From SIG452 sp045638525 (GTDB lineage Bacteria > Bacillota > Clostridia > UMGS1840), in contig JAZUBQ010000005.1 in NCBI GenBank assembly GCA_045638525.1, positions 124,001 to 188,000 on the forward strand: 64,000 nucleotides of DNA, read 5' to 3'. A model generated the notes under the pieces. It ran no database searches and was not told where the DNA came from. It worked only from the letters and a program-made list of their open reading frames with translations. Position 1 is the first letter of the stretch; every line of letters starts with the position of its first letter. Below, piece after piece: positions 17,901 to 25,203 of this stretch. Made by a program: the position numbers and the translations under genes.

Positions 17901-20154
17901 CCGACAATTGTGCAGAGGTTTCGGTAATATTTTTAGCTTCCGTCATAAAAACAGAGGGCACATCTTGTGCTTTTGATACTTCGTAATAATAAGTCGTAAG
18001 CACACTGTTTAACATCCCTTTTTTTACAGCAAATGCATAAACGATAGTATCTTCGGTAATTTCAAATTCACCTGTATATACATCAGATTCTGTGGGAATG
18101 TTTTCATCGGTAGTATACCAGATTTCGGCTCCCTCAGTATCACAGTATAAGGATATTTTGGTGCCGGGCATCACTGTTCCGGAAGGAGTATTCGCATACG
18201 GATTTGTTACCTTTTGCAGTTCAACACAAAACTCTGTTACGGCACTGTTGTCCCATCCGTCTTCCACAACAAAAGCTTTAATAGTCATACTCTTTTTAGC
18301 AGTAATAGGCCCTTTATACAAGTTTTTATCATTGATTGTGGGCTCAGCTCCGTTTGTGGTATAATAAATAGTTCCTTTCGGCGCAACAAGAGAAACCGAC
18401 ACGCCGCCAACAATATCGGTTTTTTCAAAGGTTACACTTTCCAGAATTCCCCAGGACATAATCTCATAGGAAAAATTATTGGCTTGGGCATATTGATGTG
18501 CTACCGTATTCAGATAACATTTGATCGTCACATCGCTGTCATAAGAAAAGATACCTGTGCCAATGGTAGTAACGCTATCAGGAATTGTGATGGTGTCCAA
18601 TGCTGCACAACGCAGAAAAGCGCCACGCTGGATTTCCGTTACACTTTCGGGAATCACCACAGAAGAAATGGCAGCACAATCCACAAAAGCATATTCTTTA
18701 ATCGTTTTCACAGTGTCGGCAATCACAACTGTATTTAATTTTGTGTTCCCGTTAAATGTGTAGGGTTCGATTGTGGTTACTCCGGACGGAATGGTAATGC
18801 TTTGTAATTTGGAGCAGCCTGAAAATGCGTATGTTCCAATTGTTTTTACCGCCGCAGGTAAATTGATTGTAGTCATCGCAGAACATCCGGAGAATGCATA
18901 TTCGCCAATTGATGTTACTGTTTCAGGTAATACCGGTGCGGATAATGCTACACAGTAATTAAAGGTGTATTTTTCTATAGAAGTTACGCCGGAGGGAATA
19001 TTCACTTTTTCCAGTTTGGTACAACCGGAAAAAGCATATTCTCCAATGTCTTTTACACTGTTGGGCAGTGTTACATTTGTCACTTTATTGCATCCCGAAA
19101 AAGCATAATTTCCTATGGAAGTTATACCTTCTGCAATACTGATTGTATTAATGTGATCTAAATAAGCGATCCAAGGCGCCGGATTGGAGCCGGAATAATC
19201 ATTCATTGCACCGCTTCCGGATATTGTTAACGAATTATTTTCCGGTGAAAATGTCCAGGTGGCGTTTGTTCCGCAGGAACCGGTTGGGTATCCCCAAACA
19301 GCATAAAGAGTCTGATTCCCGTTAGCAGAATAACTTCTGCCTGCTTGATATTGTGCGGATGTTGCCGTACTGCTTGTTGCCCACCCCTTAAATTGCCATA
19401 AATTCCTAACAGGTTTAGTGCTACTTAATGTAAGAATATTACCATGTAATTTTGTTTGAGAAGACGGTGCGCCTGAACCACCATTGGCATTATATGAAAT
19501 ATTATATTGACGTTTAATGTACAAAGACATATTCCCATTATACGAACTGTTGTACCATCTTGCAGCCAAATAATATTTGGTTCCTGCATATAATGTTCGT
19601 TCAATCAGAAAATTTGTACCATCTCCAGAATCATCGTCTTTGTTTAATTCTGAACAATCAGCTGAATATATATATCCATAGGTATCGGTTGAACTAGAGG
19701 AATAGAAAACATATGTTGCTGTGGTTGTTGGTGTAAATTCAATAAATCTTTTTTGTGAAGGTGGAACCCAAGTATAAAAATAATTATCTGTTTGGCTGTA
19801 AGCTTTCTGAGGAGATGCATAAACCGGACATAACGAACGACCATTCGTTTCAGTTGCTAAATCTACCGTATCTCCAACCTCGTATGTTACGATACGATTC
19901 CGAGAATCATCATATGTGGTAGCCCAACCTATAAAAGTACAAACATGCTTCCCTCTAACATCGGGATAATCTGCCGTAGTCAAAGTGTAATACCGACTTG
20001 AAAGTACTCGTGAGTTAGTCGACATACCCGTGTCTATACACTCCATCGGCTGATGAGTGCAGTTCATTGCCAATATATAACTTTGGGCACTAACCGGAAC
20101 CGTCAAAAATAGCGTAGAAAAAATCAAGATAATTGCCATAATTTTCTTAAACAT
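14995..20154 (-). CDS. Giant secreted multidomain protein with permuted papain-like (C1A) peptidase
   Basis: This 1719-residue protein starts with a signal peptide (MFKKIMAIILIFSTLFLTVP, cleavage near VSA, residue 23). It continues with a Listeria-Bacteroides/InlB repeat (about 205-285, NANGGSG and TLYAVWG), BspA-like LRRs (290-560, units such as IGEYAFSGCTKLEKV), two chitobiase-C-like domains (575-725, GTIYYTTNGAEP), a fibronectin type III domain (735-825) and a BIG2 domain. Papain-like segment A begins at FDFSEHHM (917) and includes His1054 (YGHAIAIIGWDD) and Asn1084 (KNSWGT), with a lectin-like domain to about 1300. Segment B holds SRYDLREE, Gln1404 and nucleophile Cys1410 (GSCWAFATYASLE). 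Two more BIG2 domains and the C-terminal module FVWNKLSELEPLAV follow. In ordinary C1A enzymes the Cys segment precedes His and Asn; here it follows them. All catalytic residues are present. It is second in the operon, five bases after the subtilase. Confidence 0.87.
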   Translation of the reverse strand: MFKKIMAIILIFSTLFLTVPVSAQSYILAMNCTHQPMECIDTGMSTNSRVLSSRYYTLTTADYPDVRGKHVCTFIGWATTYDDSRNRIVTYEVGDTVDLATETNGRSLCPVYASPQKAYSQTDNYFYTWVPPSQKRFIEFTPTTTATYVFYSSSSTDTYGYIYSADCSELNKDDDSGDGTNFLIERTLYAGTKYYLAARWYNSSYNGNMSLYIKRQYNISYNANGGSGAPSSQTKLHGNILTLSSTKPVRNLWQFKGWATSSTATSAQYQAGRSYSANGNQTLYAVWGYPTGSCGTNATWTFSPENNSLTISGSGAMNDYSGSNPAPWIAYLDHINTISIAEGITSIGNYAFSGCNKVTNVTLPNSVKDIGEYAFSGCTKLEKVNIPSGVTSIEKYTFNYCVALSAPVLPETVTSIGEYAFSGCSAMTTINLPAAVKTIGTYAFSGCSKLQSITIPSGVTTIEPYTFNGNTKLNTVVIADTVKTIKEYAFVDCAAISSVVIPESVTEIQRGAFLRCAALDTITIPDSVTTIGTGIFSYDSDVTIKCYLNTVAHQYAQANNFSYEIMSWGILESVTFEKTDIVGGVSVSLVAPKGTIYYTTNGAEPTINDKNLYKGPITAKKSMTIKAFVVEDGWDNSAVTEFCVELQKVTNPYANTPSGTVMPGTKISLYCDTEGAEIWYTTDENIPTESDVYTGEFEITEDTIVYAFAVKKGMLNSVLTTYYYEVSKAQDVPSVFMTEAKNITETSAQLSASAELNGGTLQMTEFKYFEKNNSKMKYTVESEGLSTVITGLTPNTEYWYQVRVKNEINWSPWSAIEIFETDARGIIKPTSVEIEPAYVKMNLGKKKTLLATVLPATAQNREVYWSSEDPDVVTVDENGVVTAVGLGNTRVKATTVSNRLVAYCNVDVVSLELKGEFDFSEHHMITNSSYLDEYGFNYHPNKGGNALMASAYLARWDGVVSEENDPYPYTGKVDDIKYHGNLSADYHVQNILYLPYRSHDLDNDEIKNAIMKYGAVYSSFKLEQDDVTLEKSYFNEDESSYYYPQNAPAARYGHAIAIIGWDDNYSRANFETTPPGDGAFICKNSWGTNSGEDGYFYISYYDKYLGKYVVDPKTGRPENDDYNAVFYHAESADNYNKIYQYDYLGPTLATNEFGEKELYAANVFPEAGSALQEKELLKAVSFYNYAPGMAYEVYVVTNYQNQKSLENLGPVLKTGVSEYAGYLTVNLDNPIELAKGTRFAVVVKTTANTGNVMLFMEFPLEGHASNARANKDESYIGMDKKTWMDMTEHKKNTNLCIKAFTETDDTSVFLQGIDNIGREYESDKVYSIDEMLEAGYDLNEAFVDYIKSQDSVELFATDSEYTLGSIPPPFIPDLNTNHNYAEGAELPSRYDLREEECMTSVKNQGEIGSCWAFATYASLESSLKKASFLSIGNSGDGLNQSTSAASSIHLDTSGTKIALGNTYQLKASLQPVDSTAELIWTSSNNQVLSVSSRGLVTGLGIGQAVVTVCTTDGKTSAQCTISVTVPVSVDNVTINNTEPQVVAGNKLLLDYSVYPENAGDKTIIWEVDNPSVASVNEYGLLTAKSGGNVTVTAYSADRRVSDTYTLFVDDGFDCNIEIIDNNLGVYDTNIFGSVEANITNKTSKTIENASVVMSVFDSHGTLVKVLPSDKTLLAGDNEVIFKNIYISGLTDKKFTVKLFVWNKLSELEPLAVSKEEEVE

Positions 20155-20159
20155 AATTT

Positions 20160-21563
20160 TTACTCCTTATCTCTCTTTATGGTAAGCGGTGTTAAATTAT
20201 TAAAATTGCTCCACAAAAAGTGCGATATTTTATTACTGTTATTGTTTGTTTTTACTATTATTTCTTTATCGGGAAGTAGTGTTATCTGCGTTTCACTGCA
20301 ACCGATAAATTTTCTTTTGCTATACTCCGAAAAGATGCTTGATGCTTTCAGGATGCTTTCTGTATTATTCTTAATCAATACATATGCATCTCCATCACGA
20401 ACATTTATTGGAGACACATAGTATTCCACATTCTGCATTAACCTGTTTATCAATGCGTCTTCATTGACTAATCCGTAACCAAATTTCACATCATAGCCTT
20501 CTTCGCCTAAATCTTCGGCAGTTTCAATCAGTAATTTCCTAAATTCTTCGCTTGTCAAATTCTCATTCATCGCCAGTGTAACTGCTGCCATTCCTGAAAC
20601 CATTGGTGTCGCCTGAGAGGTTCCCTGCAATACTTGATAGCTTCCGTCTTTGTAAGTACTTTTCACTTTTTCGCCGGAGGCGGTTACTAATACTGATTTG
20701 TTGTACTGAGCAAATGATGATTTGTTTTTATCAATTCCCACTGAACTTACTCCAATTACATTTTCGTATGCTGCCGGGTAGTACATTGTAGTTGAACCAT
20801 AGTTGCCGACGGCGGCAACCAAAATTACACCCCTACTGTCAGCATAATCAATTGCTTCTCTTAAGAAAGGGTCATCATTTTTTAGTCCCCAGCTCATATT
20901 GATTATTTTACAGTCATATACATCAACCGCATCATAGATTGCATCTAAAATATCTTCAACATATGTACTGTGTGTTGGGTCAAAGCATTTTAGCGGAACG
21001 ATTTTAGCCTTAGGCGCAACACCCACAATGCCAATATCATTCATTTCTGCTGCTATAATTCCGCTCACATGCGTGCCATGCCCATTGTTGTCGGTAACAT
21101 CAGTTGTACCGTTTAAATAATTTTTACCCTCAAGTAAGTTGTTTTTTAAGTCTTCATGTTCAAAGCATCCTGAATCAATGACGGCAACCTTTATATCGTT
21201 ACCATAAGTTTCAAGTTTCCAACCAGCGTCTGCATTAATCAGTTGCAGTTGCCACTGCTCTGAATACAATTTATCTTCCGGCAAAGAAAAGGGAGATATC
21301 GTTTCTTCACCCTCAATCAGGGTAACCATGCTGTTTTGTGAGATATATTCAATATAATCTTCAATTGGCTTTAAATCTTCAAGATTATCCACTGAATAAA
21401 TACCTCTGTCAGCATTTACTTCTTTCAAATTATATTCATAAATATTGGGATGAAATCCTTCCTGAAACTTGATAAGATATCCGCCGCTATCTGCGTGTAC
21501 TCTAAACATGGGACATAACATTATTATCATACAAATGAGAATAAATTTTGTCTTGTTTTTCAT
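20160..21563 (-). CDS. Secreted subtilisin-like serine protease (S8)
   Basis: A 467-residue exported subtilase with signal peptide MKNKTKFILICMIIMLCPMF (cleavage near VHA, residue 24), a short I9-like propeptide (about 25-95), and a catalytic domain with Asp130 (VAVIDSG), His162 (NNGHGTHVSG), oxyanion Asn254 (AAVGNYG) and Ser316 (GTSQATPMVSG). The C-terminal 75 residues end in FLWSNFNNLTPLT, the module shared with the two downstream genes. It is the first gene of the operon, behind a consensus promoter. Inference: it could process the other two exported proteins as well as external substrates. Cell-wall anchoring motifs are absent. Confidence 0.93.
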   Translation of the reverse strand: MKNKTKFILICMIIMLCPMFRVHADSGGYLIKFQEGFHPNIYEYNLKEVNADRGIYSVDNLEDLKPIEDYIEYISQNSMVTLIEGEETISPFSLPEDKLYSEQWQLQLINADAGWKLETYGNDIKVAVIDSGCFEHEDLKNNLLEGKNYLNGTTDVTDNNGHGTHVSGIIAAEMNDIGIVGVAPKAKIVPLKCFDPTHSTYVEDILDAIYDAVDVYDCKIINMSWGLKNDDPFLREAIDYADSRGVILVAAVGNYGSTTMYYPAAYENVIGVSSVGIDKNKSSFAQYNKSVLVTASGEKVKSTYKDGSYQVLQGTSQATPMVSGMAAVTLAMNENLTSEEFRKLLIETAEDLGEEGYDVKFGYGLVNEDALINRLMQNVEYYVSPINVRDGDAYVLIKNNTESILKASSIFSEYSKRKFIGCSETQITLLPDKEIIVKTNNNSNKISHFLWSNFNNLTPLTIKRDKE

Positions 21564-21608
21564 AATTTTACCTGCTTTATTTTTATTTCATTTAATCACA
21601 TAATTTTC

Positions 21609-21632
21609 GTTATGCAGTGTAATAGGCATAAC
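21609..21632 (-). promoter_or_regulatory. Leader hairpin of the secreted-hydrolase operon
   Basis: GTTATGC and GCATAAC (21626-21632 with 21609-21615) form a 7-bp stem in the 5' leader. The broken secreted gene at 8263 has a leader stem with the same TTATGC/GCATAA core. Confidence 0.4.
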
Positions 21633-21653
21633 AAAGCTAATTACACACTATAA

Positions 21654-21682
21654 ATTATACTACTAAATGTTGGAAAAGTCAA
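21654..21682 (-). promoter_or_regulatory. Promoter of the secreted-hydrolase operon
   Basis: Minus strand: TTGACT (21682-21677), 17-bp spacer, TATAAT (21659-21654), followed by a leader of about 85 bases. Confidence 0.8.
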
Positions 21683-21741
21683 TGATTTACAAGTATTTAT
21701 CATTTTTCGGACACTTGAATCAAAATAGGTAAACCAAATTA

Positions 21742-21772
21742 GACCAATGTACCAACGAATGTTACATTGGTC
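21742..21772. repeat. 10-bp inverted repeat upstream of the hydrolase promoter
   Basis: GACCAATGTA (21742-21751) and TACATTGGTC (21763-21772) are perfect complements separated by 11 bases, about 60 bases upstream of the -35 box. Could be an activator or repressor site; no T tract supports a terminator. Confidence 0.45.
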
Positions 21773-21831
21773 ATGTTCTGTTGTTAAATTTACAGTTAAA
21801 ACTCAATTTTATATGTATGTCATTATCAAAA

Positions 21832-21860
21832 TTTACCACATAATTAAAATTATGTGGTAA
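21832..21860 (-). terminator. Hairpin at the end of the recombinase relic
   Basis: TTTACCACATAATT and AATTATGTGGTAAA form a 14-bp stem just past the recombinase stop; its T tract is part of the stem, so terminator activity is only likely. Confidence 0.45.
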
Positions 21861-21867
21861 ATACTTT

Positions 21868-22340
21868 CTAACACAACAATAACCCTAATTTTTGAATTTG
21901 CCTTCTGTGAACCTCTCCGCTTTCCATAGTGTAGATTCTGGTAGTATTTACATTTGAATGACCCAAGATGTCGGCAAGTCTTACCACATCCTTTTGAAGT
22001 GAATAATATGTTTCGCAAAAAGATGTCTGAGATTATGCGAAAATACTTTATCTTTTGATACTCCAGCGGATTCACAAAGTTTTTTCATATCAGACCATAT
22101 ATTTGACCTTTCAAGCGGTCTTCCGTTTTTACTTACAAATACGGAGCCGCTTTTTATATTGTTTTCTTTTATATATCCCGTAAGCATTTTGCAAAGATGT
22201 TTGGGCAGAATAACAATTCTCATTTTTCCTTTGCAATTTATGTTTGCTTGTCCACATCTCACAGCATCCGTTGTAATGAATTTGAGTTCTGACACTCTAA
22301 TGCCACAGGAACAGATAGTCTGCGTCAAATAATAAAGCAT
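21868..22340 (-). pseudogene. Decayed tyrosine recombinase (integrase), C-terminal catalytic domain
   Basis: The reading frame gives the XerC/D-like catalytic domain: first Arg in CSCGIRVSEL, the Lys region VSKNGRPLERSN, and HNLRHLFAK. A one-base loss near 22010 breaks the frame; the next frame continues KDVVRLADILGHSNVNTTRI with the second His/Arg region and Tyr nucleophile (RIYTMESGE), ending at 21868. All catalytic residues are therefore still encoded but split. The N-terminal DNA-binding domain is missing: homology starts at 22340, exactly where the 70-bp repeat ends. It lies directly downstream of tRNA-Ser, the usual place for an integrase that targets that tRNA. Probably inactive. Confidence 0.82.
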
Positions 22341-22408
22341 TCAAAGAACAGAAGAAAAACAAAAAGCAAGTCATTTAAAAAATGACTTGCTTAATGGTGG
22401 CGGAGAAG
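22339..22408. repeat. Right copy of the 70-bp direct repeat
   Basis: Covers the last 11 bases of tRNA-Ser(GCT) and 59 bases beyond, including the terminator. Identity with 9761-9830 stops sharply on both sides. Confidence 0.8.
22354..22392 (-). terminator. Terminator of tRNA-Ser(GCT)
   Basis: Twelve-base-pair stem AAGCAAGTCATT/AATGACTTGCTT followed on the minus strand by TTTTTGTTTTT, six bases past the tRNA CCA end. Confidence 0.85.
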
Positions 22409-22489
22409 GAGGGATTTGAACCCTCGCGACGGTTACCCGCCCTACGCCCTTAGCAGGGGCGCCTCTTCGGCCAACTTGAGTACTTCTCC
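22398..22489 (-). tRNA. tRNA-Ser(GCT)
   Basis: 92 bases. Acceptor strands GGAGAAG and CTTCTCC, discriminator G, encoded CCA, anticodon loop with GCT in CCCCTGCTAAGGGCG, long variable arm typical of serine tRNAs, and T loop GGTTCAAATCC. Confidence 0.95.
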
Positions 22490-22521
22490 AAACCGAATTT
22501 GTATTCATATTTATCTTTTAG

Positions 22522-22557
22522 GGAAGGCAGGTCTCGCAATCTCGAAGCCTGCCTTTC
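22522..22557 (-). terminator. Hairpin between the two serine tRNAs
   Basis: GGAAGGCAGG and CCTGCCTTTCC form a 10-bp stem after tRNA-Ser(TGA). Only a weak T-rich tail follows, so read-through into tRNA-Ser(GCT) is likely. Confidence 0.55.
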
Positions 22558-22560
22558 CTT

Positions 22561-22647
22561 TGGCGGAGAGACAGAGATTCGAACTCTGGGCTCTTTCGAG
22601 TCACTAGTTTTCAAGACTAGCTCCTTAAACCACTCGGACATCTCTCC
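22561..22647 (-). tRNA. tRNA-Ser(TGA)
   Basis: 87 bases. Acceptor strands GGAGAGA and TCTCTCC, discriminator G, encoded CCA, anticodon loop CTAGTCTTGAAAACTAG with TGA, long variable arm, and T loop AGTTCGAATCT. Confidence 0.95.
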
Positions 22648-22665
22648 TCAATGAGAACAGAAAAT

Positions 22666-22694
22666 ATTATAGCAGAAAAAAATATATTTGTCAA
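22666..22694 (-). promoter_or_regulatory. Promoter of the serine tRNA pair
   Basis: Minus strand: TTGACA (22694-22689), 17-bp spacer, TATAAT (22671-22666), 18 bases before the first tRNA. Confidence 0.85.
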
Positions 22695-22740
22695 TAGTTT
22701 TTCGAGTATTTTCCAAGATTATTTTTTATAATGCTTTATT

Positions 22741-22782
22741 TTGGCATTACTACAACATTTCAGCGCTACAGCAATGCCAAAT
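22741..22782 (-). terminator. Possible terminator of the amino acid ABC operon
   Basis: TTTGGCATT and AATGCCAAA form a 9-bp stem with a long loop, 13 bases past the ATPase stop. The following minus-strand tail is A/T-rich but lacks a clean T run. Confidence 0.4.
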
Positions 22783-22794
22783 TGCATACAAAAA

Positions 22795-23541
22795 TTACAG
22801 AACTTTATTTAAAAAGTCAATGGTTCTCGGATTCTTGGGATTGTTAAAAATTTCTTCCGGTGTTCCCTCTTCCACAATCACACCGCCATCCATAAACAGA
22901 ACTCTGTCAGCTACTTCACGGGCAAATCCCATTTCGTGTGTAACAACAACCATAGTCATGCCGTCTTTTGCCAACTGTTTCATAACAGCTAAAACTTCAC
23001 CAACCATTTCCGGGTCCAACGCACTGGTGGGCTCGTCAAACAACATAATGTCAGGGTTCATCGCCAACGCTCTTGCGATTGCCACACGTTGTTTTTGTCC
23101 ACCGGAAAGCTGAGAAGGATAGCTATCTGCTTTATCAGCCAAACCAACAGTTTCCAATAATTTCATTGCAGTTGCCATTGCTTCTTGTTTGGTTGCTTTC
23201 TTCAAATCGACAGGTGCCAACATCAGATTTTTCAGCACATTCATATTAGCAAACAGATTGAAATGCTGAAATACCATCCCGATATTTTCACGAATTTTGT
23301 TAAGATTCAGTTTTTTATCATTCATTCGAAAACCGTCAACAATAATATCGCCGGCTGTGATATCTTCCAGTCGATTCATACAACGCAAGAAAGTGGATTT
23401 GCCGGAACCGGAAGGTCCGATCACACACACCACTTCCCCTTCTAAAATATCAGTGGAGATCCCTTTCAGCACCTGCAGGTGCCCAAAATTTTTCACTAAA
23501 TTTTCAACGTGAATTTTCACATTTTTACTTTTTACGGTCAC
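22795..23541 (-). CDS. glnQ: Polar amino acid ABC transporter ATPase (GlnQ-like)
   Basis: A 248-residue ATPase with Walker A GPSGSGKST (42-50), signature LSGGQKQRVAIARALAM, Walker B IMLFDEPTSALD and the switch His in VVVTHEMGFAREVAD, all intact and of standard length for the polar amino acid subfamily. It powers uptake through the neighbouring permease. The start is GTG at 23541, overlapping the permease gene by 17 bases with GAGGAG eight bases upstream. It is the last gene of the cluster, in the order binding protein, permease, ATPase. The gln name reflects the subfamily; the actual amino acid is not determined. Confidence 0.93.
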   Translation of the reverse strand: MTVKSKNVKIHVENLVKNFGHLQVLKGISTDILEGEVVCVIGPSGSGKSTFLRCMNRLEDITAGDIIVDGFRMNDKKLNLNKIRENIGMVFQHFNLFANMNVLKNLMLAPVDLKKATKQEAMATAMKLLETVGLADKADSYPSQLSGGQKQRVAIARALAMNPDIMLFDEPTSALDPEMVGEVLAVMKQLAKDGMTMVVVTHEMGFAREVADRVLFMDGGVIVEEGTPEEIFNNPKNPRTIDFLNKVL

Positions 23542-24199
23542 GTTTCAGGCTCCTCTCTAATGCATTTGCTACTTGCTGAAGTGCTAAAATAACAACCAGA
23601 TACATCACGGCAACAATCGCCCAGGTTTCAAAAGATTTAAAAGTAATCGCAATAACATTCTGAGCTTTATTAACCAATTCCGGAAAACCGATTACAGATA
23701 AAATAGATGTATCTTTTAATGTAATGATAAACTGATTCACAATGCTGGGAATCATATTTTTAATTGCCTGTGGCAATACTACACGGAACATAGAACGCCA
23801 ATAGGAAAGACCTAAACTTCTTGCTGCTTCCATCTGACCGGGATCAATGGACTGGATGCCTGCACGAATAATTTCGGACATATAGGCTCCACAGTTCAAA
23901 GCCAAACAAATGGTTCCTGCCTGCAAGGAAGTCAGCACAAAACGTGCACCGAAAATAGTTCTTGCACCATAGGGAATTCCATAGAACACAAAGAAAGCCA
24001 AAACAATCATTGGTACACCACGAATGAGGTTAACATAAATAACCGAAATTGCTCTGGACAGTTTGTTATCTACCACACTGGATAAGCCAAAGATAACACC
24101 CAATATACAACCGAAAAGCAGACCCCACAAAGCCAACAGCAATGTTTGTCCCATCGCCGCACTCAACAGAGAGCCGTATGTAGTGATAATTTGCATCAT
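23525..24199 (-). CDS. Polar amino acid ABC transporter permease
   Basis: A 224-residue inner membrane permease of the HisM/GlnP type with about five transmembrane segments. The EAA-like ATPase-contact loop is visible as GQMEAARSLGLSYWRSMFRV near residue 130, followed by LPQAIKNMIPSIVNQFI. Start at the ATG pair at 24199 with AGGAGGGG upstream. A single permease gene suggests a homodimeric channel, as in glutamine and cystine systems. It lies 86 bases after the binding-protein gene, with a hairpin in between that may lower its expression. Confidence 0.92.
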   Translation of the reverse strand: MMQIITTYGSLLSAAMGQTLLLALWGLLFGCILGVIFGLSSVVDNKLSRAISVIYVNLIRGVPMIVLAFFVFYGIPYGARTIFGARFVLTSLQAGTICLALNCGAYMSEIIRAGIQSIDPGQMEAARSLGLSYWRSMFRVVLPQAIKNMIPSIVNQFIITLKDTSILSVIGFPELVNKAQNVIAITFKSFETWAIVAVMYLVVILALQQVANALERSLKRDRKK

Positions 24200-24234
24200 G
24201 GGCGCGAACCCCTCCTACTAAAAACTACTCATAG

Positions 24235-24267
24235 AAAAGGGCATCGGACAATGCCAATGCCCTTTTT
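24235..24267 (-). terminator. Intra-operon attenuating hairpin
   Basis: AAAAGGGCAT and ATGCCCTTTTT pair (24235-24244 with 24257-24267), between the binding-protein and permease genes. Partial termination here would give more binding protein than permease, a common pattern; this is inferred. Confidence 0.65.
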
Positions 24268-24285
24268 CCATTGTCATGCTAAAAA

Positions 24286-25050
24286 TTAGCCAAGATATTT
24301 TGCGATAATTTCGTCGTATTTACCGTTTTCTTTAATGTTTTTCAGACCTGCGTTGAATTTGTCAACCAGTTCCTGTTTGCTGGTATCAAAAATTGCAAAA
24401 CCGTACTGTGCAGGATCGTTTTCGGTACCTTCAACAAATTTCATTTCCAACTCGCCGATTTTGATGTTGTATTTTAAAATCGGGGTATCGTCTAAACAAG
24501 CGTCAACCTGACCACCGGTAACTGCCTGATACATATCGGGAGAGGTTGCAAAGGTTACAACTTCAAAACCGTACTGTTCTTTGATGCTTTCTGCATACTG
24601 ATTGCTCATAGTACCGTTTTTAACTGCAACTTTTTTACCTGCCATATCAGCGAAACCGTTGATATCAGAATCTTTTGCAACAGCCATACCCTGGGTTGCA
24701 TCGTAGTAACCTTCAGAGAATGTCCAGCCGTTTGCTTTTCTTTCTTCGGTGATAGATGCACCTGCAATCATACCGTCTGCCTGACCAGCCTGACAAGCTG
24801 CGATTGCTGCATCCCAACCAATGTACTGCAGATCATAGGTGAATCCCTGATCTTCAGCGATTGCTGCTAAAATATCCATATCGATACCAACGATGTTACC
24901 ATCAGCATCCTGGAATTCAAAGGGGCTGAACCCTTTATCGGTTGCAATTACATAATCGGGAGCTTTGTTTTCTGCAACTTCGCCACCGGTACAAGCAACC
25001 AAGCCAAACATCATAACCATTGCCATTACAAGTGCTAAAACTTTTTTCAT
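24286..25050 (-). CDS. Amino acid-binding lipoprotein of the ABC transporter
   Basis: A 254-residue solute-binding lipoprotein of the family 3 (SBP_bac_3) type. The lipobox LVAC places lipid-modified Cys20 after signal MKKVLALVMAMVMMFG. The mature part begins near YVIATDKGFSPFEFQDADG and continues with GIDMDILAAIAEDQG, the conserved strand-helix pair of this family. The first gene of the ABC operon, directly behind a consensus promoter, with GGAGG upstream of the ATG. A second copy about 90 percent identical by eye is fused to another domain at 52059-53153. Ligand unknown; polar amino acid is the family expectation. Confidence 0.93.
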   Translation of the reverse strand: MKKVLALVMAMVMMFGLVACTGGEVAENKAPDYVIATDKGFSPFEFQDADGNIVGIDMDILAAIAEDQGFTYDLQYIGWDAAIAACQAGQADGMIAGASITEERKANGWTFSEGYYDATQGMAVAKDSDINGFADMAGKKVAVKNGTMSNQYAESIKEQYGFEVVTFATSPDMYQAVTGGQVDACLDDTPILKYNIKIGELEMKFVEGTENDPAQYGFAIFDTSKQELVDKFNAGLKNIKENGKYDEIIAKYLG

Positions 25051-25084
25051 TTTATGTATACCTCCATAAAAAAATATTACCTAT

Positions 25085-25113
25085 ATTTTATCCTATAATA
25101 AGTGAATTGTCAA
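25085..25113 (-). promoter_or_regulatory. Promoter of the amino acid ABC operon
   Basis: Minus strand: TTGACA (25113-25108), 17-bp spacer, TAAAAT (25090-25085), 35 bases before the start. Confidence 0.75.
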
Positions 25114-25203
25114 TAGTTTCAAAAAAAATATTGTAAATTTTGCAATTTTATTTACAAAATCTTGCAAATTTCAATTTGATTGCGTTTTATATTTCCCGGC
25201 ATT

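Larger units (their letters stand above)
9761..22408. mobile_element. Candidate genomic island at tRNA-Ser(GCT)
   Basis: A 70-bp direct repeat (9761-9830 and 22339-22408, 67 of 70 bases identical) bounds 12.5 kb. The right copy is the last 11 bases of tRNA-Ser plus its terminator; the left copy has the same tRNA tail without the rest of the tRNA. Between them lie a decayed tyrosine recombinase next to the tRNA and three large secreted-protein genes. This is the classical form of an element integrated at a tRNA 3' end. Caution: the recombinase is truncated exactly at the repeat, so a later duplication or deletion could also explain it. Confidence 0.55.
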
